Shown here: one piece after another, positions 1-12,058 of the stretch
Layout of the letters: every line of letters starts with the position of its first letter
Numbering within the stretch: position 1 is the stretch's first letter
Source: Limonium bicolor
Lineage: Eukaryota; Streptophyta; Magnoliopsida; Caryophyllales; Plumbaginaceae
Direction of reading: 5' to 3'
Assembly: GCA_023374045.1 (NCBI GenBank)
Contig: CM041777.1
Coordinates: forward strand, 460,406,251-460,470,250
Length of the DNA: 64,000 bases
The notes under the pieces: generated by a model
The model's database searches: none
Told to the model about the DNA's origin: nothing
What the model saw: the letters and a program-made list of their open reading frames with translations, nothing else
Program-made: the position numbers and the translations under genes

Positions 1-936
1 TTCCCCTTTCCCCTGTCTTTCGGCACGGCAGGATGGTAATTTTTTGGCTCATTCTTTAGTTCACCCTATGTTTTGTTTTTGCTCAGGATGATGTTGATTG
101 ACTGAATGATTTTCTTTTTTGTCTTATGAACTAGTAAATCCCATTTAAAACCTAAATACTAGTTTGTGGTGGTGTCAAACTATAAAATAAAATAAAAATA
201 AATAGCACTAAGATTTAGATTTTATGTCAGACTCAATATGTACTACGAGAAAGAACAGTCACAAAAAATTGTAAAATAGCTAAGCCCAATATACCTTGTA
301 TTTCTGTCTTAAAAAAAAGACCTTGTATTTCTGTTCTTGATCATGGCGGAGTTGTAGTATCGCTCGTTACCACTACAAACTGACTGAAGAATAATAATAC
401 TACATTAAACTTTGGCTAAATCCTTTGAGTTCAGTGTTTAAAAAAAAGGCTAAAGTTTGTTAATGAATAATGATGATTGACATTTCAACAAACTGTGAAA
501 CGATTAAAAAAAAAAGAGAGAGGAATTGGACAAGTTGTTAAAGTTAAGAATCTTAGATTATGATACTATTAACTAATATGCATATATCTCTTCAAATGAT
601 TACATTGTTATGCACACATCAAAAATCAAACTCCTCCATCACTATAGAATTAGTTATTAGTAAATTAAATAGGTTTAGGATTGATAAGAACGGATACGCA
701 TAATTAATCCCTTGAATAATTACTATAAAAGTAAGGTTTGTCTGCCAATGCTTTTCTCAATGACGCTTGTGATCAAAAGTAGTAATAAAAAGGAATTGTC
801 ATCATTATTGTCGAACTATCAATATCTTTGTCAATTCTCGGTGGTTCTTCACAAATGGTCGGGTCTTGTTCTATGGGTGGATTCCATTTTTTTTAAACAT
901 AAACTTCCATTGTTTAAGTAACTTACATTTTACATA
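1..936. other. Unassigned AT-rich DNA
   Basis: No gene, terminal repeat or recognisable transposon domain is visible. The stretch has many A and T runs, and its longest reading frame (712-921, 69 codons) lacks any family resemblance. It lies beyond the 3' limit of the LINE remnant that follows and may be old, eroded transposon or intergenic DNA. Confidence 0.5.
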
Positions 937-1337
937 CTAGAGTTCAACCCCATCATCAGGCCTAATCAAGCAAACTACTATATGCAACTGAATCCCGCAG
1001 GACATTATAAGAGTTCTGTTTGAGACAACCGATTGATTAACAACATTAAGAGCACCAACCTTCAAATCTAACCCAAATACCAACCTGCCGAAACCTCGCC
1101 ACATCTTTAAACCAACAAACCAATGCTTACATACAAACCACTTACCACGCATTGTCCAAAATGCAAAACCATCCACATGATCATTGCCATAGCTGAAATA
1201 AAAAAAAAATGAATCGTAAGGAAACACTCCTAGATAAAGCTTGAGCAAACAGAACATTGTTGTGAACCCAAGGTTCCAAAACATAGGACTAGATGAGCCA
1301 TTCCTGAGCCCATGCAACAAGAGTTCCTAAACTTCAT
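937..1337 (-). pseudogene. LINE ORF2 remnant, start of the endonuclease domain
   Basis: Plant L1-type ORF2 encodes an APE-like endonuclease followed by reverse transcriptase, and usually begins MK-[FIL]-L-S-W-N-C-R-G-L-G-N. Here the minus-strand ATG at 1335-1337 begins MKFRNSCCMGSG, which keeps M, K, F, C and the two glycines of that signature at the right spacing while other residues have changed. Shifted frames downstream retain a weak DGFAFW stretch where this family has GGLAFLW. The ATG overlaps the ORF1 stop as ATGA (1334-1337). No reverse transcriptase motif is present, and the reading frame ends at 937. It is a short, non-functional fragment. The start is well supported; the downstream match is weak. 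Confidence 0.55.
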
Positions 1338-1737
1338 TTTCCCTTGCGCCCCCGAGGCCTACCGAGGGACACTTTCTTACCGATCCTGTAACACCCCGTC
1401 CAAAGCCAATCATGGTTATCGCAAAACTTAACTCTTAACCCAAAACGTCACAGCGGAAATAACAAACACCGGGACCTTGCCACGGTCTGATCATTAGAAT
1501 ATACCGAACCTTACCGACTTACAACACTTATCCAAAAATATACAACCGTCCAAAATACCACCAACCAACCGAGTTTAAGTTTCTAAGTCATGAACATAAA
1601 CTTACATTAGTTTAAATATAAACAGACGGGTGCACATGGCAACCCGTGCTCAAAAATAAATAACCCATCCCGAGTCTAACCGCTCCTACTCTCGTGGTAT
1701 GACTTCATGGGCCGCTTACCTGCAAGTGTAAAAACAG

Positions 1738-1766
1738 CCCCCAAAGGGGGTCAGCACGAATGCTGG
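1738..1766 (-). other. Conserved paired stems near the LTR 3' end
   Basis: Two adjacent small inverted repeats: CCCCC-AAA-GGGGG (1738-1750), then CAGCA-CGAA-TGCTG (1752-1766). The same pair, with altered but still pairing arms, occurs in six other LTR copies of the window. A role in RNA processing or packaging is inference. Confidence 0.7.
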
Positions 1767-2841
1767 TACACCCTCTCATGGCCCCCAAGCTAACGGGGCT
1801 ACGACGACTAATTGTCAATAGCATGGAAATTGATTAGATACACAAACATAATATGAAGTGCAATAAATCAAATATCTACAAATGAACATACATAGTTCAC
1901 ACACAAATGAACGACTCAAGCGTTCCCTTAACAGATGGGTTAGTAATAACCTCCTCCAGATCTGATTCCTCTTATCCTCAGTTCTCCTTAACTTACCTCA
2001 GTCTTAACCTTATCTTAACCTCAGTATACAAACCATTCCTAGAATGGAAGTGGTTGTAGCTTAACTTAAACTTAGGATTTAGGTGATCCTACCGCACCAT
2101 CTTAATGCCTCCTACCTTGGACGGGAGTCCAGTGTAGCTGAGCCGGCAACCGACCCTAGGCAACAAGCCCGAAGACAAGTCCTTAAGCGGAGGACGGATC
2201 TGATTCAGATACCGACCCCCTTTCCTTAGCATGCATGACCAGAGTCAGTCCCGGGTTCCTCACTCCCCCCTTAAGTTCAAGTTAGTAAAATCTTACAACC
2301 AAGTGTTAGTTAAACCTTCTCGGGTATTAACCAACTGTTAGACAATATAACACCTCATCTTAATCCAATTCGTACTAAACCTTGTTAGTAACCACCTCAA
2401 GCCTCATGTGTTAGTGTAAATGTAACACACACAATAAGTACAATAAATCCAGTTGCATGCTTTATCTTGTTTAGTCGGCACACATAAACAAATAGCACAC
2501 AAGCCGAGGGACACCTCGTTAGCAAGCAGGTCACAAGAAGGACTGTACCGTTCACCGTCGTTTGTCCCGTTGTTTAATTCTCCTCCGGTTCCAAACTTTC
2601 AAACCCTAAAATGTTCACCCAACTTAGATTATTAATTATTTACACTTTACTTAACTTATTTAACTTATTTAACCCCCAACTAATACCTCTTAAGGTTATT
2701 CCTAATCTTACATCTTAACCTTAAACATGTAAGTTTATACTTAACTTAATCCCCTAGGTCTTTAGGTTTCTATTCATCACTGCCCTCTTAACGGTGTACC
2801 ATTAGACATCCTTAAAATTTCTTTTTTTTAAGTGTTAAGGG

Positions 2842-3191
2842 TCGACCGACCCACCGACCGACCCAACCCCTGGGTCGGTCCGTCCCAGTAATTTTTCTGG
2901 TTCGAACAATTCCCTTAGGCCGACCCACGACCGACCAACCTTATGGGTCGGTCCATCTCATAAATTTTTCCGTCTTTTGAAAACTACCCGTCCGACCCAG
3001 AGCTGAACCGACCGACCCAAACCTTCTGGGTCGGTCCATTACAGAAACCATTTTCTACGTTAAATTTTACCCGATCGACCCAAAGATAAGCCGACCGACC
3101 CAAAACCCTCTGGTCGGTCCAACCAGAGACATTCCAGCTGGCTTAACATGGCCCGACCGACCCAAAACTGGGTCGGACCCTGGGTCGGTCC
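2842..3191 (-). repeat. Tandem dyad array, GACCGACCCA/TGGGTCGGTC type
   Basis: About five units near 2856, 2930, 3009, 3095 and 3154, each an inverted repeat. The clearest is 2856-2880: arm GACCGACCCA, loop ACCCC, arm TGGGTCGGTC, perfect over 10 bp. Spacers of about 50 bp carry similar AAATTTTTC/TTCTGG-like words. The arrays in the other LTRs have the same arrangement but different arm sequences. Confidence 0.85.
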
Positions 3192-5538
3192 ACTACAAAT
3201 TTTTCTCTTAAATTGTTCTTTCAATTTCAAACTCTTCCACAAGTGTCCTAATTGGTCTAACACCATCTAGGCACATTAAACCCACCTCATAACATCCATC
3301 AACTCATTAAGACAACTTCCAAAGATCTTCTCAATCATTCACTCAATTCTTATAAACACTCCCAACACTTAGCACTTATTTTTTTCTTACATTTCTAGTA
3401 TGCAATTCACCTAGAATTTCCACTAACCAAATGCTCCCTCCTTAAGAACTTGACCACACCATGTACACCACTTCCCACACTTATTGCATTTATCAACCCT
3501 CCTTAGATTCTAAACTCTAGTTCCCACCTAACCATTTCAAAGTCTTACACCTTATTCCCATCAACTTGCACAAGTCTTCTAACTTCTTTTATCAAGGTCT
3601 TGGTGCCTAAAATTCACCATTGTAGCCCCTAGGTCCTCATAGACATACCTAAGTCATCCTAGTTCACTAGAACATCTTAGACTCATTCCTTTTCAACCAA
3701 AACAACTCCTAAAATTCCTAGTACTTCCTTAGTCATAAAATCTCCTTAACACATCTTAAACACTTAGGTTCTTCACTAAATTTTGCCATGGGTTCTCTAG
3801 TATATTGCTACACCAAAACATTTAGTTTTTCACCATCAAATAGCTATCTACACTTAAACTCTCATCAAACCTCCTTAGCACACATCATACACCAAACTAC
3901 ACTACATCACAATATAGTGCATAAACTTAAATTGCTTGGCTCTTAGGGCCTTAAATGCACAAATCTTAAACACTGAATTTCCTCAATATATATAGCCTTT
4001 GACCTTCAAATACACACAACAAGGCTCCCATTGAAATAAATTGCCTCTTGTAATTCACCTCAACATTGTTTGACTATCTCATTTCTCATTAGCTCTTTAG
4101 TCACAAATTCTCAATATAATAGTACTCTTTCTCCTAAGTTTTATATACCTTTTTCCATTGTAAACTCTAAGCTAAACTTGTTACCTATCCATATCCCATC
4201 CCTTAATGCATTAAAACACCTTAAGGTAAGTAATTTACCTTGTTCTTTCACAAGCTCCACAAACTTTTCTCCTTAGGTTTTTCTTGAACAACCTCGATCA
4301 CCAATCAAACTCTCCTTGCCAATGTTCTAACCAATATTCAATGACTCTAATGAGTGCTAGATAATGCATTAACCTTAAGGAACAAACCCTAGGTTAAAAA
4401 TGTGCTTTAAGGTATTAAATTGATTGTTTTACCTTGGAGTCTTAGAATAAGCTTGGATATGAAGCAAAAAGAACCTCCTCTATCCCTTGGAGAATAGAAA
4501 ACAAGCTAGAACAAGGCATAAACATGAAGCCCCATGAGTATAAATTTTCGGTTATGGAGAAAAATGGTGGGAACCTAGATTTTCTTACATATTCTTTACC
4601 TTAAGAGAATGGAGAAGCTAATGGAGTCTCCAAGCTTGAGTTTCCTCCTCCAATGGCGGTTTGCCTTGGCTCCAAAATGAGACTCTTGAAGTTTTGAAAA
4701 GATAGGAAGAAGGAGCTTGAGCTAACTAAGAAGAATATGTGTTTAGTTTTGATTTTGGAGCTAAGATGTGTGTTTGGCAAGCAAGTGAAGATGGAGCTAG
4801 CATGGGGTTGCCTTCTACGTGAATGGAGAAGGGAAGAAGATGGTGAAACCGGTGGGAAAAGAAGAGAATGAAGAGATGAGGAGAGAGGTAAGTAAAGGTG
4901 GGATATTTATGTTAAAAGTAAATAGTAGATTTTACTTTATCTCTTGTTTTCTTTTCTTATTTGATCATGTGGTGAATCATCACCTTAAAAACTGGCCACC
5001 CCCTTTAATTAAGCTAGTCATGGTCTTGTTTGACCAACTAACTAAACTTAATTGACTAAAGACTAAACTAGGCACTATTTGATTACTATTCACAAACTAG
5101 TGCACATAATTGTGAAATTTTTGATTTCCCATTGATTTAGACTTCCTAATGTGATAATAATTAGTACACAAGTTAATTAAGGAGTAATCATGGGCATTTA
5201 GCCACTTAAAACCCATTTACAAGACAATTTTTCAAAAATGTGCTTTAAGACTCCTTAGAGCACATTTTGTGTTTTAACTTGTTTTTGAGCTTGGTTTTCT
5301 TTGTTAATTGATTTAAAATGACCATTAGGATATTACTAAGGTCTAAGAATGATATTTGGGTGCTCACCCAAGTCTCTCCAAGCTTAGAGCACATTTTTGC
5401 TTAAACTGCTCTTTTGGTGTTTCCTTATGTTTTCTTTGATTAAAAATGTTTCTTAATGTTTCCAAGGCATTATTTAGCCTTCTTATATCTTAGTTTATCA
5501 CTTAAACACCATATCTAAGTTTGGGGTATTTCAGATCC

Positions 5539-6564
5539 TTAGACCTTGTTTGTGTGCCAGCTACCCCCAAAACCAAGACTGAGGGAGGTCATCACCTTCT
5601 TCCCATTGCGCTTTGCCTTCGACGTTTGCAAATCCCAAAACTCCGCTCGGGTGGCAGCCTCAAGTAGATGTGCAAATCTTCTCTTCCTCACCATTTCATC
5701 TGTGATAGGGGGCCCAATATGCATAGCCTCCATAAGAGGGGTAAGATCCTCTTCAACAACCATTGGAAAAGGGAGCATAATCGATGGAACCAGAAGATCT
5801 GGCTGGGGTGGTGCAGAGGTTGATGCTTGACTAAGGAGGTCAATCGCAACTCCAGGAGATACATGGCTCAGGCGCAAACAAGAGCTCACGAAGCCTAGCT
5901 CGTGCAAGACAAACATCGGCCTGTAACCACATGTCATATGGAGTATCCCCCCTCCTCAAATTGGTGTAAGGTTGGGCATTTAGCCATAGCATGCAAGAAT
6001 AGACTACAAGTGGAGCAAATTACGGGAATATTGTTGTAGGTAAAGGGAAAAAACAAAAACTGGCCATCCAGAGCCAAGGGGAGAGATTGCATAACTGGGA
6101 GATGGAGTTTGAGAAATACCTTAAGATGCAAAAACTTGTAACCAGAGCAGTGTGGATCCTTGATTACCCCCGTAAAGTGTCCCAACTTCTCCACTAATTT
6201 TTTCGTAAACGTTATAGTGCAGTGGGCTAGGGGCACATCATAGATTCGTACCCAAAAGAGCAACCATCAATACTCTTGCTCCTCCACGTCCTTGTCAGAC
6301 TCCTGTAATGGTACAACAAACAGAAAGCTGTCAACAATCCATGGTCCCCAGACAAGGACCGCGCATGCCTCACTTCAACCTTCTCAAATTCAATCACAAA
6401 GCAATTGAACAACCGCCAAAGGAGCTCCAGTAATGGTGCAACGGTATGATAAGATAATTGGTACTAATTTTGGTGGAGTAGAAGAGTTTCCCCAGTAAAC
6501 AATGGTTGTAAGCCAGAAGCCAACCTGGGACTTCAAACACTTTCATGGTAAGAGGTTCGGACAT
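5539..6564 (-). pseudogene. LINE ORF1 remnant, DUF4283 plus CCHC zinc knuckle
   Basis: ORF1 of plant L1-type LINEs is an RNA-binding protein with a DUF4283 domain and a CX2CX4HX4C knuckle. On the minus strand a start at 6564 opens MSEPLTM; then come LLGKLFYSTKIS and a frameshifted FVIEFEKVEVRHA, matching the DUF4283 pattern. FWVRIYDVPL and a CSTCSLFLHAMAKC knuckle lie within 5934-6263, with the four zinc ligands at correct spacing. After a frameshift in a G run near 5945 the text continues PYDMWLQA, matching the usual YG-x-WLRA. At least three frame changes break it. Its basic C-terminus lies across the solo LTR at 1334-1386 (GRPRGRKGK, then TGA). The family call is based on motif order and is fairly secure; function is lost. 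Confidence 0.68.
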
Positions 6565-6815
6565 GCTTGGTCCTGGAATTTGAGAAGTAGACAATGAGTA
6601 GTGGTGTAAAAGTGGGAATGAGCAGGCGAGGGAGAAGAATAAAAAGAGAGAAACCCCTTGAGAAAATAGACATGCAATGTTTGAGAAATGTGGTCGCCGA
6701 TTGGGTGGGGAAGCCGAGGATGCGAGCGGTATACTCAAGCGAATGGCAGGAATGAGTATGGTGACACAAGAAGGAATAGGGAAAAGCAAAGGAAACTAGA
6801 GAGGTAGTCGGCACG

Positions 6816-7665
6816 ATGTGATGGTGCTACAACTTTAAGCCACATCGCATCATGACCGCCGTAACCTAGAGGTACACACTTCGAGAACTACAGGAGCATA
6901 AGGCCATATGGAATTGTTGATTTACCTTGGAAATTGTTGAGCCCTGGTGAAGAAGCTGAAAAGTTCCTAGGGCTAGGGGCATAAGCTCCCAGCTAAATGA
7001 GAGAAGTCCATGTCTCCTAAAACGCAGTACATGTTCATGTTCTATGGGTGCATTCACATGTAAGCAATATAAGCATTCTACAAATATTGCATGCATTTTC
7101 CTATCCTATTTATTAAGTCTCACCGTTAAAAAAATTGTATGAAATTAGAATCCTCAAATAGATCTATTGTCTTATCCTCTACCTTTTGTGTCCCGATCAG
7201 TGGCGAAAACAGGGAGCCGGAGGGTGCGTCACTCTCCAACTCTCACATTTTTATTTTAGTTTCATATTTTTTATGCAGTTTATTTATTTATTTTAATATT
7301 TTTATTCACGCCTAATTTTTTAGGTGATATCACCATGATATCACTTAATAGTATATTTTTTACTATTAACTTGCTGTATTTGTTTTAGATTTATACCCTA
7401 AAAGAATATTTAGTTTATATTCGACTAAAAAACTTATAATATATTAATTCTAGCAATTTATTTCAAAGTAAAACTGATCATGTAAGTTTGAGCTATCATG
7501 TGCTCTCTCCTATATAAAATGCATGTGTTATTAGTTTTTTTATTAATTACATGTTTTGCAAACTGATTTAAAATTAGATTTACTCAAAGTATTGTTTAGA
7601 AAAAGTTTTATGAAAATACTATTAGTTTATAACAATAGTTCTATATTAATTACTATGGGCATTGA
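6816..7665. other. Unassigned DNA between LINE remnant and TRIM
   Basis: No gene is visible. The right two thirds are very AT-rich. A short GC-richer block at 7198-7245 (GTGGCGAAAACAGGGAGCC) resembles plant transposon ends in general, but no partner end or duplication was found. The left part may be 5' leader of the LINE. Confidence 0.4.
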
Positions 7666-10600
7666 CATATTATAATTCCCTCACCCCACATCCAGATATG
7701 AGTAGTAAAGTTATTGGTTTATAAGGATACATATGGGTTGACTACAACAACAAAGCCTTCCATTTTTAAGTCCATGTGAAATAGCCCAACCTTAATTACA
7801 TTAATTAATCATGAATTAATTAGATGAAAGGATTTAATCAAGGGATAACTAAGAATAATGAACCTTAATTCATTAAGGAGTTTATCACCTCTAAACATAC
7901 ATATATAGATAAGTAGGTATAGTCCAAAATGGGAACTATCCCCCACTTGAAATAATGGACTAAAGAGGGAACACTAATAAGGGAAAAACAACTCCTAAGA
8001 CTAATGTAACATGTAACACATTAATACATGAAATAGGATCACAATTCATGTGATAAAATTATGTGGTATACTTATATAATTACAATGAATAATAAAGTAT
8101 ACCAAGCACTTAAAAACACAAGGAATACACCTTAAGACAAGATAACAACACATGTTACAACCTAACACATCAAACAAGTCCAAAGACACAACATGTAACA
8201 CCTTAATATTACAAGTTTCAAAAATTACAAAAAAAAACCATTTCTCCCTCATGTTGGACGGCAATTTCAAATAAAAACAAAGACCAAAAAGCAAAAAGAA
8301 AGTATACTTCACCATAGACATGCTTTTACCACTTATTACTCTTTATACTTAAACAAATTAAATTAAACTCCCCACACACACACATCGCGGATTTCAAGAG
8401 AGGGAAGAGGAGATTCAAAAGCACTTTTGCTTTTGGAAGGAAGCTTCCTAAAAGCAAGTCAACTTACCTAGGGAACTCCTCACACACACACTTACCTTAT
8501 ACTCTCTTTTTCACACTCATTCCTCTTTTCCCCATGCTGTCACGAGACCAGCCTCCTCTCCTTGCTTCCAGCCAAAATGGTAAGGCTATTTCCTTCTCCA
8601 TCTTCTTCATTTGTTACTCCATGGAAGAACACAAGTGTTCTTACTTGTTTGGTCTCAAATCTCCTTCTTTCTTCATCAAGAAACTAAGTACTCTTCTCCC
8701 TATCTTTTCAAGGCCTAAAATATGCTACTATAAGGGCTCAAAACCGACAGCAAACACAAGGGGGTGAGCAACAAAGTTCAACGACAAACAAAGGTAAAAA
8801 TGTGCCTTAAGACTTCAAGTCCTTTTCTTCCATTTATGGGTCCGAAAATCCAAGCCCTTCTAACCCATTTTTCTTCACTCATTTCATACTCAAACTTATC
8901 TTCATCCACCTTCAAGAAGGGCCAAAAATCAAGAGGAAACAACCTAAGGTAAAGTCTTGAAAATAAGCTCTTTTTGTGCTTAAATCACCTTTTACTCCTA
9001 GATCTTAAAGAGAGATAAATCTTCTCTTATTTTTCTCTTAATAGCCGAGATTTTGAGGGTGGAATCACTCTTAGATCACAAAGGTAAAATCTATTATCCT
9101 TAAGCTCATATTAATGCCTTAAGGTTCCTTGTCTTGTTAAGCTCATTAAAAGACCCTAACTTGATCTTTTATTCTTGTTAAAATCTAGACGAAATGGTCC
9201 TTGGGAACCATAGGAGTGACCTTGACCAGGGAGGTGGAGGCAAGCTTGTAAAACTAACCTTTGGTGGGTAAGTAATTAAATCATTCTTTAGAACTCCTTA
9301 AACATGGTTTAAGCCTTTGATTTGTACATAAACTGATTTAAAATTTATTATTAACCTTAGAGCCATGGAGGACTTGTGGAGATGTGGTGTTTGGTGCATC
9401 AAAATTTGTAAGTTTGCTTAAAACACTTTTTAAGCTTTAAGATAAATTTATCTTGTTCAAATAATTACAGCCGATAACATGGTGGTTACCTTGGGTTAAT
9501 TTGACCTAAAAATGAACTTAAAAATTATGGTGACATATTTGTCTAAGTTACCTAGGGGTATGATGACTTCTAATGTCATAATATTAAGTAAAAGGGGGTG
9601 AAAATGCAAATTACAAGAGTTTTTGGGTACAACCTTAATTTTTTTTATGTCATTCTAATGTTATATTTGAAGGTTGTAATAAGGCCATGTATTTAGGCCA
9701 CTTTATTATATTATTTAATGCCTTTTTATGCCTTAAAAGTTAAGCATTTGGTTAGTATAAGTTTTGGTGAGAAAAACTGGTGATAAGGGGCTATTTGGTG
9801 AGTTTTAATCACCTAAAAATATTAGGATTAAATTACCAATGAATTTGGTAAAGTTAGATTGGAGTTTAATGTAAAAATAAGCTTTAAAAGCAATTATAAA
9901 CTTAAATAATGTTCTAGTGAACAAATGGAGGTAGCATGGGTGGTTAAGTGTAAATAAATAAAATTAGAGTGTCAAAATATTAATAAGGCTGGAAGTTGGG
10001 ACTTATTTGGAGTTTAGATGAAAAATATGAGTTTTTGGAAAATTAAGGACATAAATGAAAACTCTAGGAAAAATTTGGGTCAAATATGTAATTATGTAAA
10101 ATTTATGGTTAAGGCAGTATTTGAGAGGTCAACCTTGACCATATTAGGAGTGTTGACCAAATTAGATGAGAGAAATAATTAAATTGTGAATTTGATAAAG
10201 TTTAGGAGTTAAAGTAAGATTTATAAAACTAATGTGGTCAAATGTAATTTCCAAAGATGGGGTAAACAGGAGTTAAAAACAGACTAGGGTTTGTTAGGAA
10301 ATATTCTGGAATTTTTGGGGTTGAATTTGGAATTAAATTGATAAGATTGTATAATATATAGTTTAAGGATGATATTGTAAGGTTTGTAAAATAGTGTGGG
10401 TCAAATTGTAAATAAAGAAAAGATAGAGATTAGAGAAATAAAACTATAACAGTAGTGGGTCTGTTCGGTTTTTATAAAATTTAGTTGAAAGCCATAGGTT
10501 AAAATCAAATAAGAGTAGAAATACTATAACATATTATATAAGGAGTATAATTGTAACATTATAAAATTAAGTGTGGAAGATTGGTAAATTATGGAAACTA

Positions 10601-11237
10601 GGGGGCTGTTGCGAGAATGTAAGAGGTTGGGAGATGAAATTTAACATATGGCTGAGAGTGTTATAAAAATTACACTTATATAAAGTCCGAATGGTATTAA
10701 AGGTGGGGACGAATATAAGTTAAGGAATTTTATAATTCACACAAATAATGTGAGTATTTGGGAACTAGTGAAGTTATAAAAAAATGTGGGGAATTTAATA
10801 AACTTTAGAGTTTAGTATAATGTATGATATAACATTATATATATTATGAACATAGTCTTAATATTGGTTTGTGAAGAATATCACAAATAAGAGAATTAAG
10901 CGTTTCACATGAAATGATAAGGAATATTTATATGATGAATTTTATAATTCATATAGACTTATATGAATATATGAGTATGGAGAATTATAAAATATGATGT
11001 GGTAATCATATAACGAGAGGTAAAGTATAATATAAAGTGGAGGATTTAATTATACAACATTGGGCTTAATAACTAATGTGATGTTACAAAGAATTGAACA
11101 AACAAATGAATTATATAATTCAAGTCAACTTAATTGACCAAAGAGGTCAAGTTGACCAACTCATAACCTAAATGAGAGTTTAAAGTTTAATAATACTATA
11201 AAGTCAATTATATAATATAGTAACAAAACTATATTGT

Positions 11238-11269
<32 letters not shown>

Positions 11270-11270
11270 C
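11238..11270. repeat. AT dinucleotide microsatellite
   Basis: A run of TA/AT with one GT interruption inside solo LTR 2. A similar TA run sits at 61964-61983, at about the same distance from the end of its LTR (roughly 1.6-1.8 kb), so it may be ancestral to both LTRs. Confidence 0.8.
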
Positions 11271-12058
11271 AAGAGTAATAACCTATGAATAAATGGGATA
11301 CTATATGGATTAAAATCCTAAGTAGTAAATAAATACTACATGTTACTTATAACATAAATAAAGTATGGTTTAACTAATCCCAAATACATTCGAGACCCAA
11401 GTAATCATAACAAACCGACTAAGGGGTTACTTACCGGGGGGATTAGCGTTATTTGGAACACCGAATCAATTGAATTATAGTAATTAATACTTAGCGGTAT
11501 GTTCCAGAGTAACGAGACAAGAGCTATGAGGGTAGAGGGCGAGCATGATAATTCACGCTAGCATTTACGACGGTGAACGGTATGTTGTTGTGTGGTTTGA
11601 ACATCCTGAGGGTTTTCTTGGGTTAAGACGTGTTTGTGTGCTTTAATTGTTAAGAGTGATATGCTTGTAATATGTGTGTGATTATCTGTTTGATTGTTCG
11701 ACATTCGCGTGTTATAAATTGTGTGCGTACGTCTTTCGAACTAGAAATACCGGTTGGAACCAGACTTAAGATACGAGTTAGAATAGGAATTATCACTACT
11801 TATTAAAGTGCAATGGATACCATAGTATTCCTAATTAACCTAAGTAAAATACTAAGGAACGAGATTCGGTATTACCAATCTCTAGGGCATGAACTCGAAC
11901 ATGAATATGACCTAGATGACTTCTAGGAATTATATAAGACCTATAAAGCAACTAAACAGAATTGCATTCTCCATAACCTTAGCGAAGACCTTAGGAAGAA
12001 TCGATTAAGTTACTTAATCACGTGGTAGAGGATTGGTATATGAGGAGGAAAACCCAAT

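Larger units (their letters stand above)
1387..5533 (-). mobile_element. Solo LTR of a long-LTR Ty3/gypsy family (solo LTR 1)
   Basis: It begins TGTAACACCCC and ends GGGGTATTTCA on the plus strand, so its own orientation is minus (TGAAATACCCC..GTGTTACA). The 5-bp duplication GATCC is present at 1382-1386 and 5534-5538. At 4,147 bp with no internal region or second copy, it is a solo LTR left by recombination. Its U3 end (about 5100-5533) reads almost word for word like 27430-27856, and its other end shares the GGACCTTGCCACGGTC block with 23213-23228, so it belongs to the same family or a sister of the 23128-37725 element. It carries a dyad array (2842-3191) and the paired stems (1738-1766). 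No coding region is seen. Confidence 0.93.
937..6815 (-). mobile_element. Decayed LINE (non-LTR retrotransposon), interrupted by a solo LTR
   Basis: Read on the minus strand, this holds an ORF1 with a DUF4283-like domain and a CCHC knuckle (5539-6564), the basic end of ORF1 (1334-1386) and the start of ORF2 (937-1337), in the order of plant L1-type LINEs. The solo LTR 1387-5533 sits between the body of ORF1 and its last codons. The reverse transcriptase part and poly(A) tail are missing on the left, so most of ORF2 has been lost. The right limit is approximate: 6565-6815 is taken as 5' leader because no other signal appears there. Frameshifts are frequent, so the copy is dead. This is judged from motif order by eye, not from a database. 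Confidence 0.65.

Noticed and set aside
7198..7245. Possible hAT or other DNA transposon end (GTGGCGAAAACAGGG)
   Set aside because: No inverted partner or target duplication was found within reach.
8534..8952. Two short plus-strand frames with leader-like starts
   Set aside because: They lie in solo LTR 2, show no domain and are separated by stops; probably transcribed LTR leader at most.
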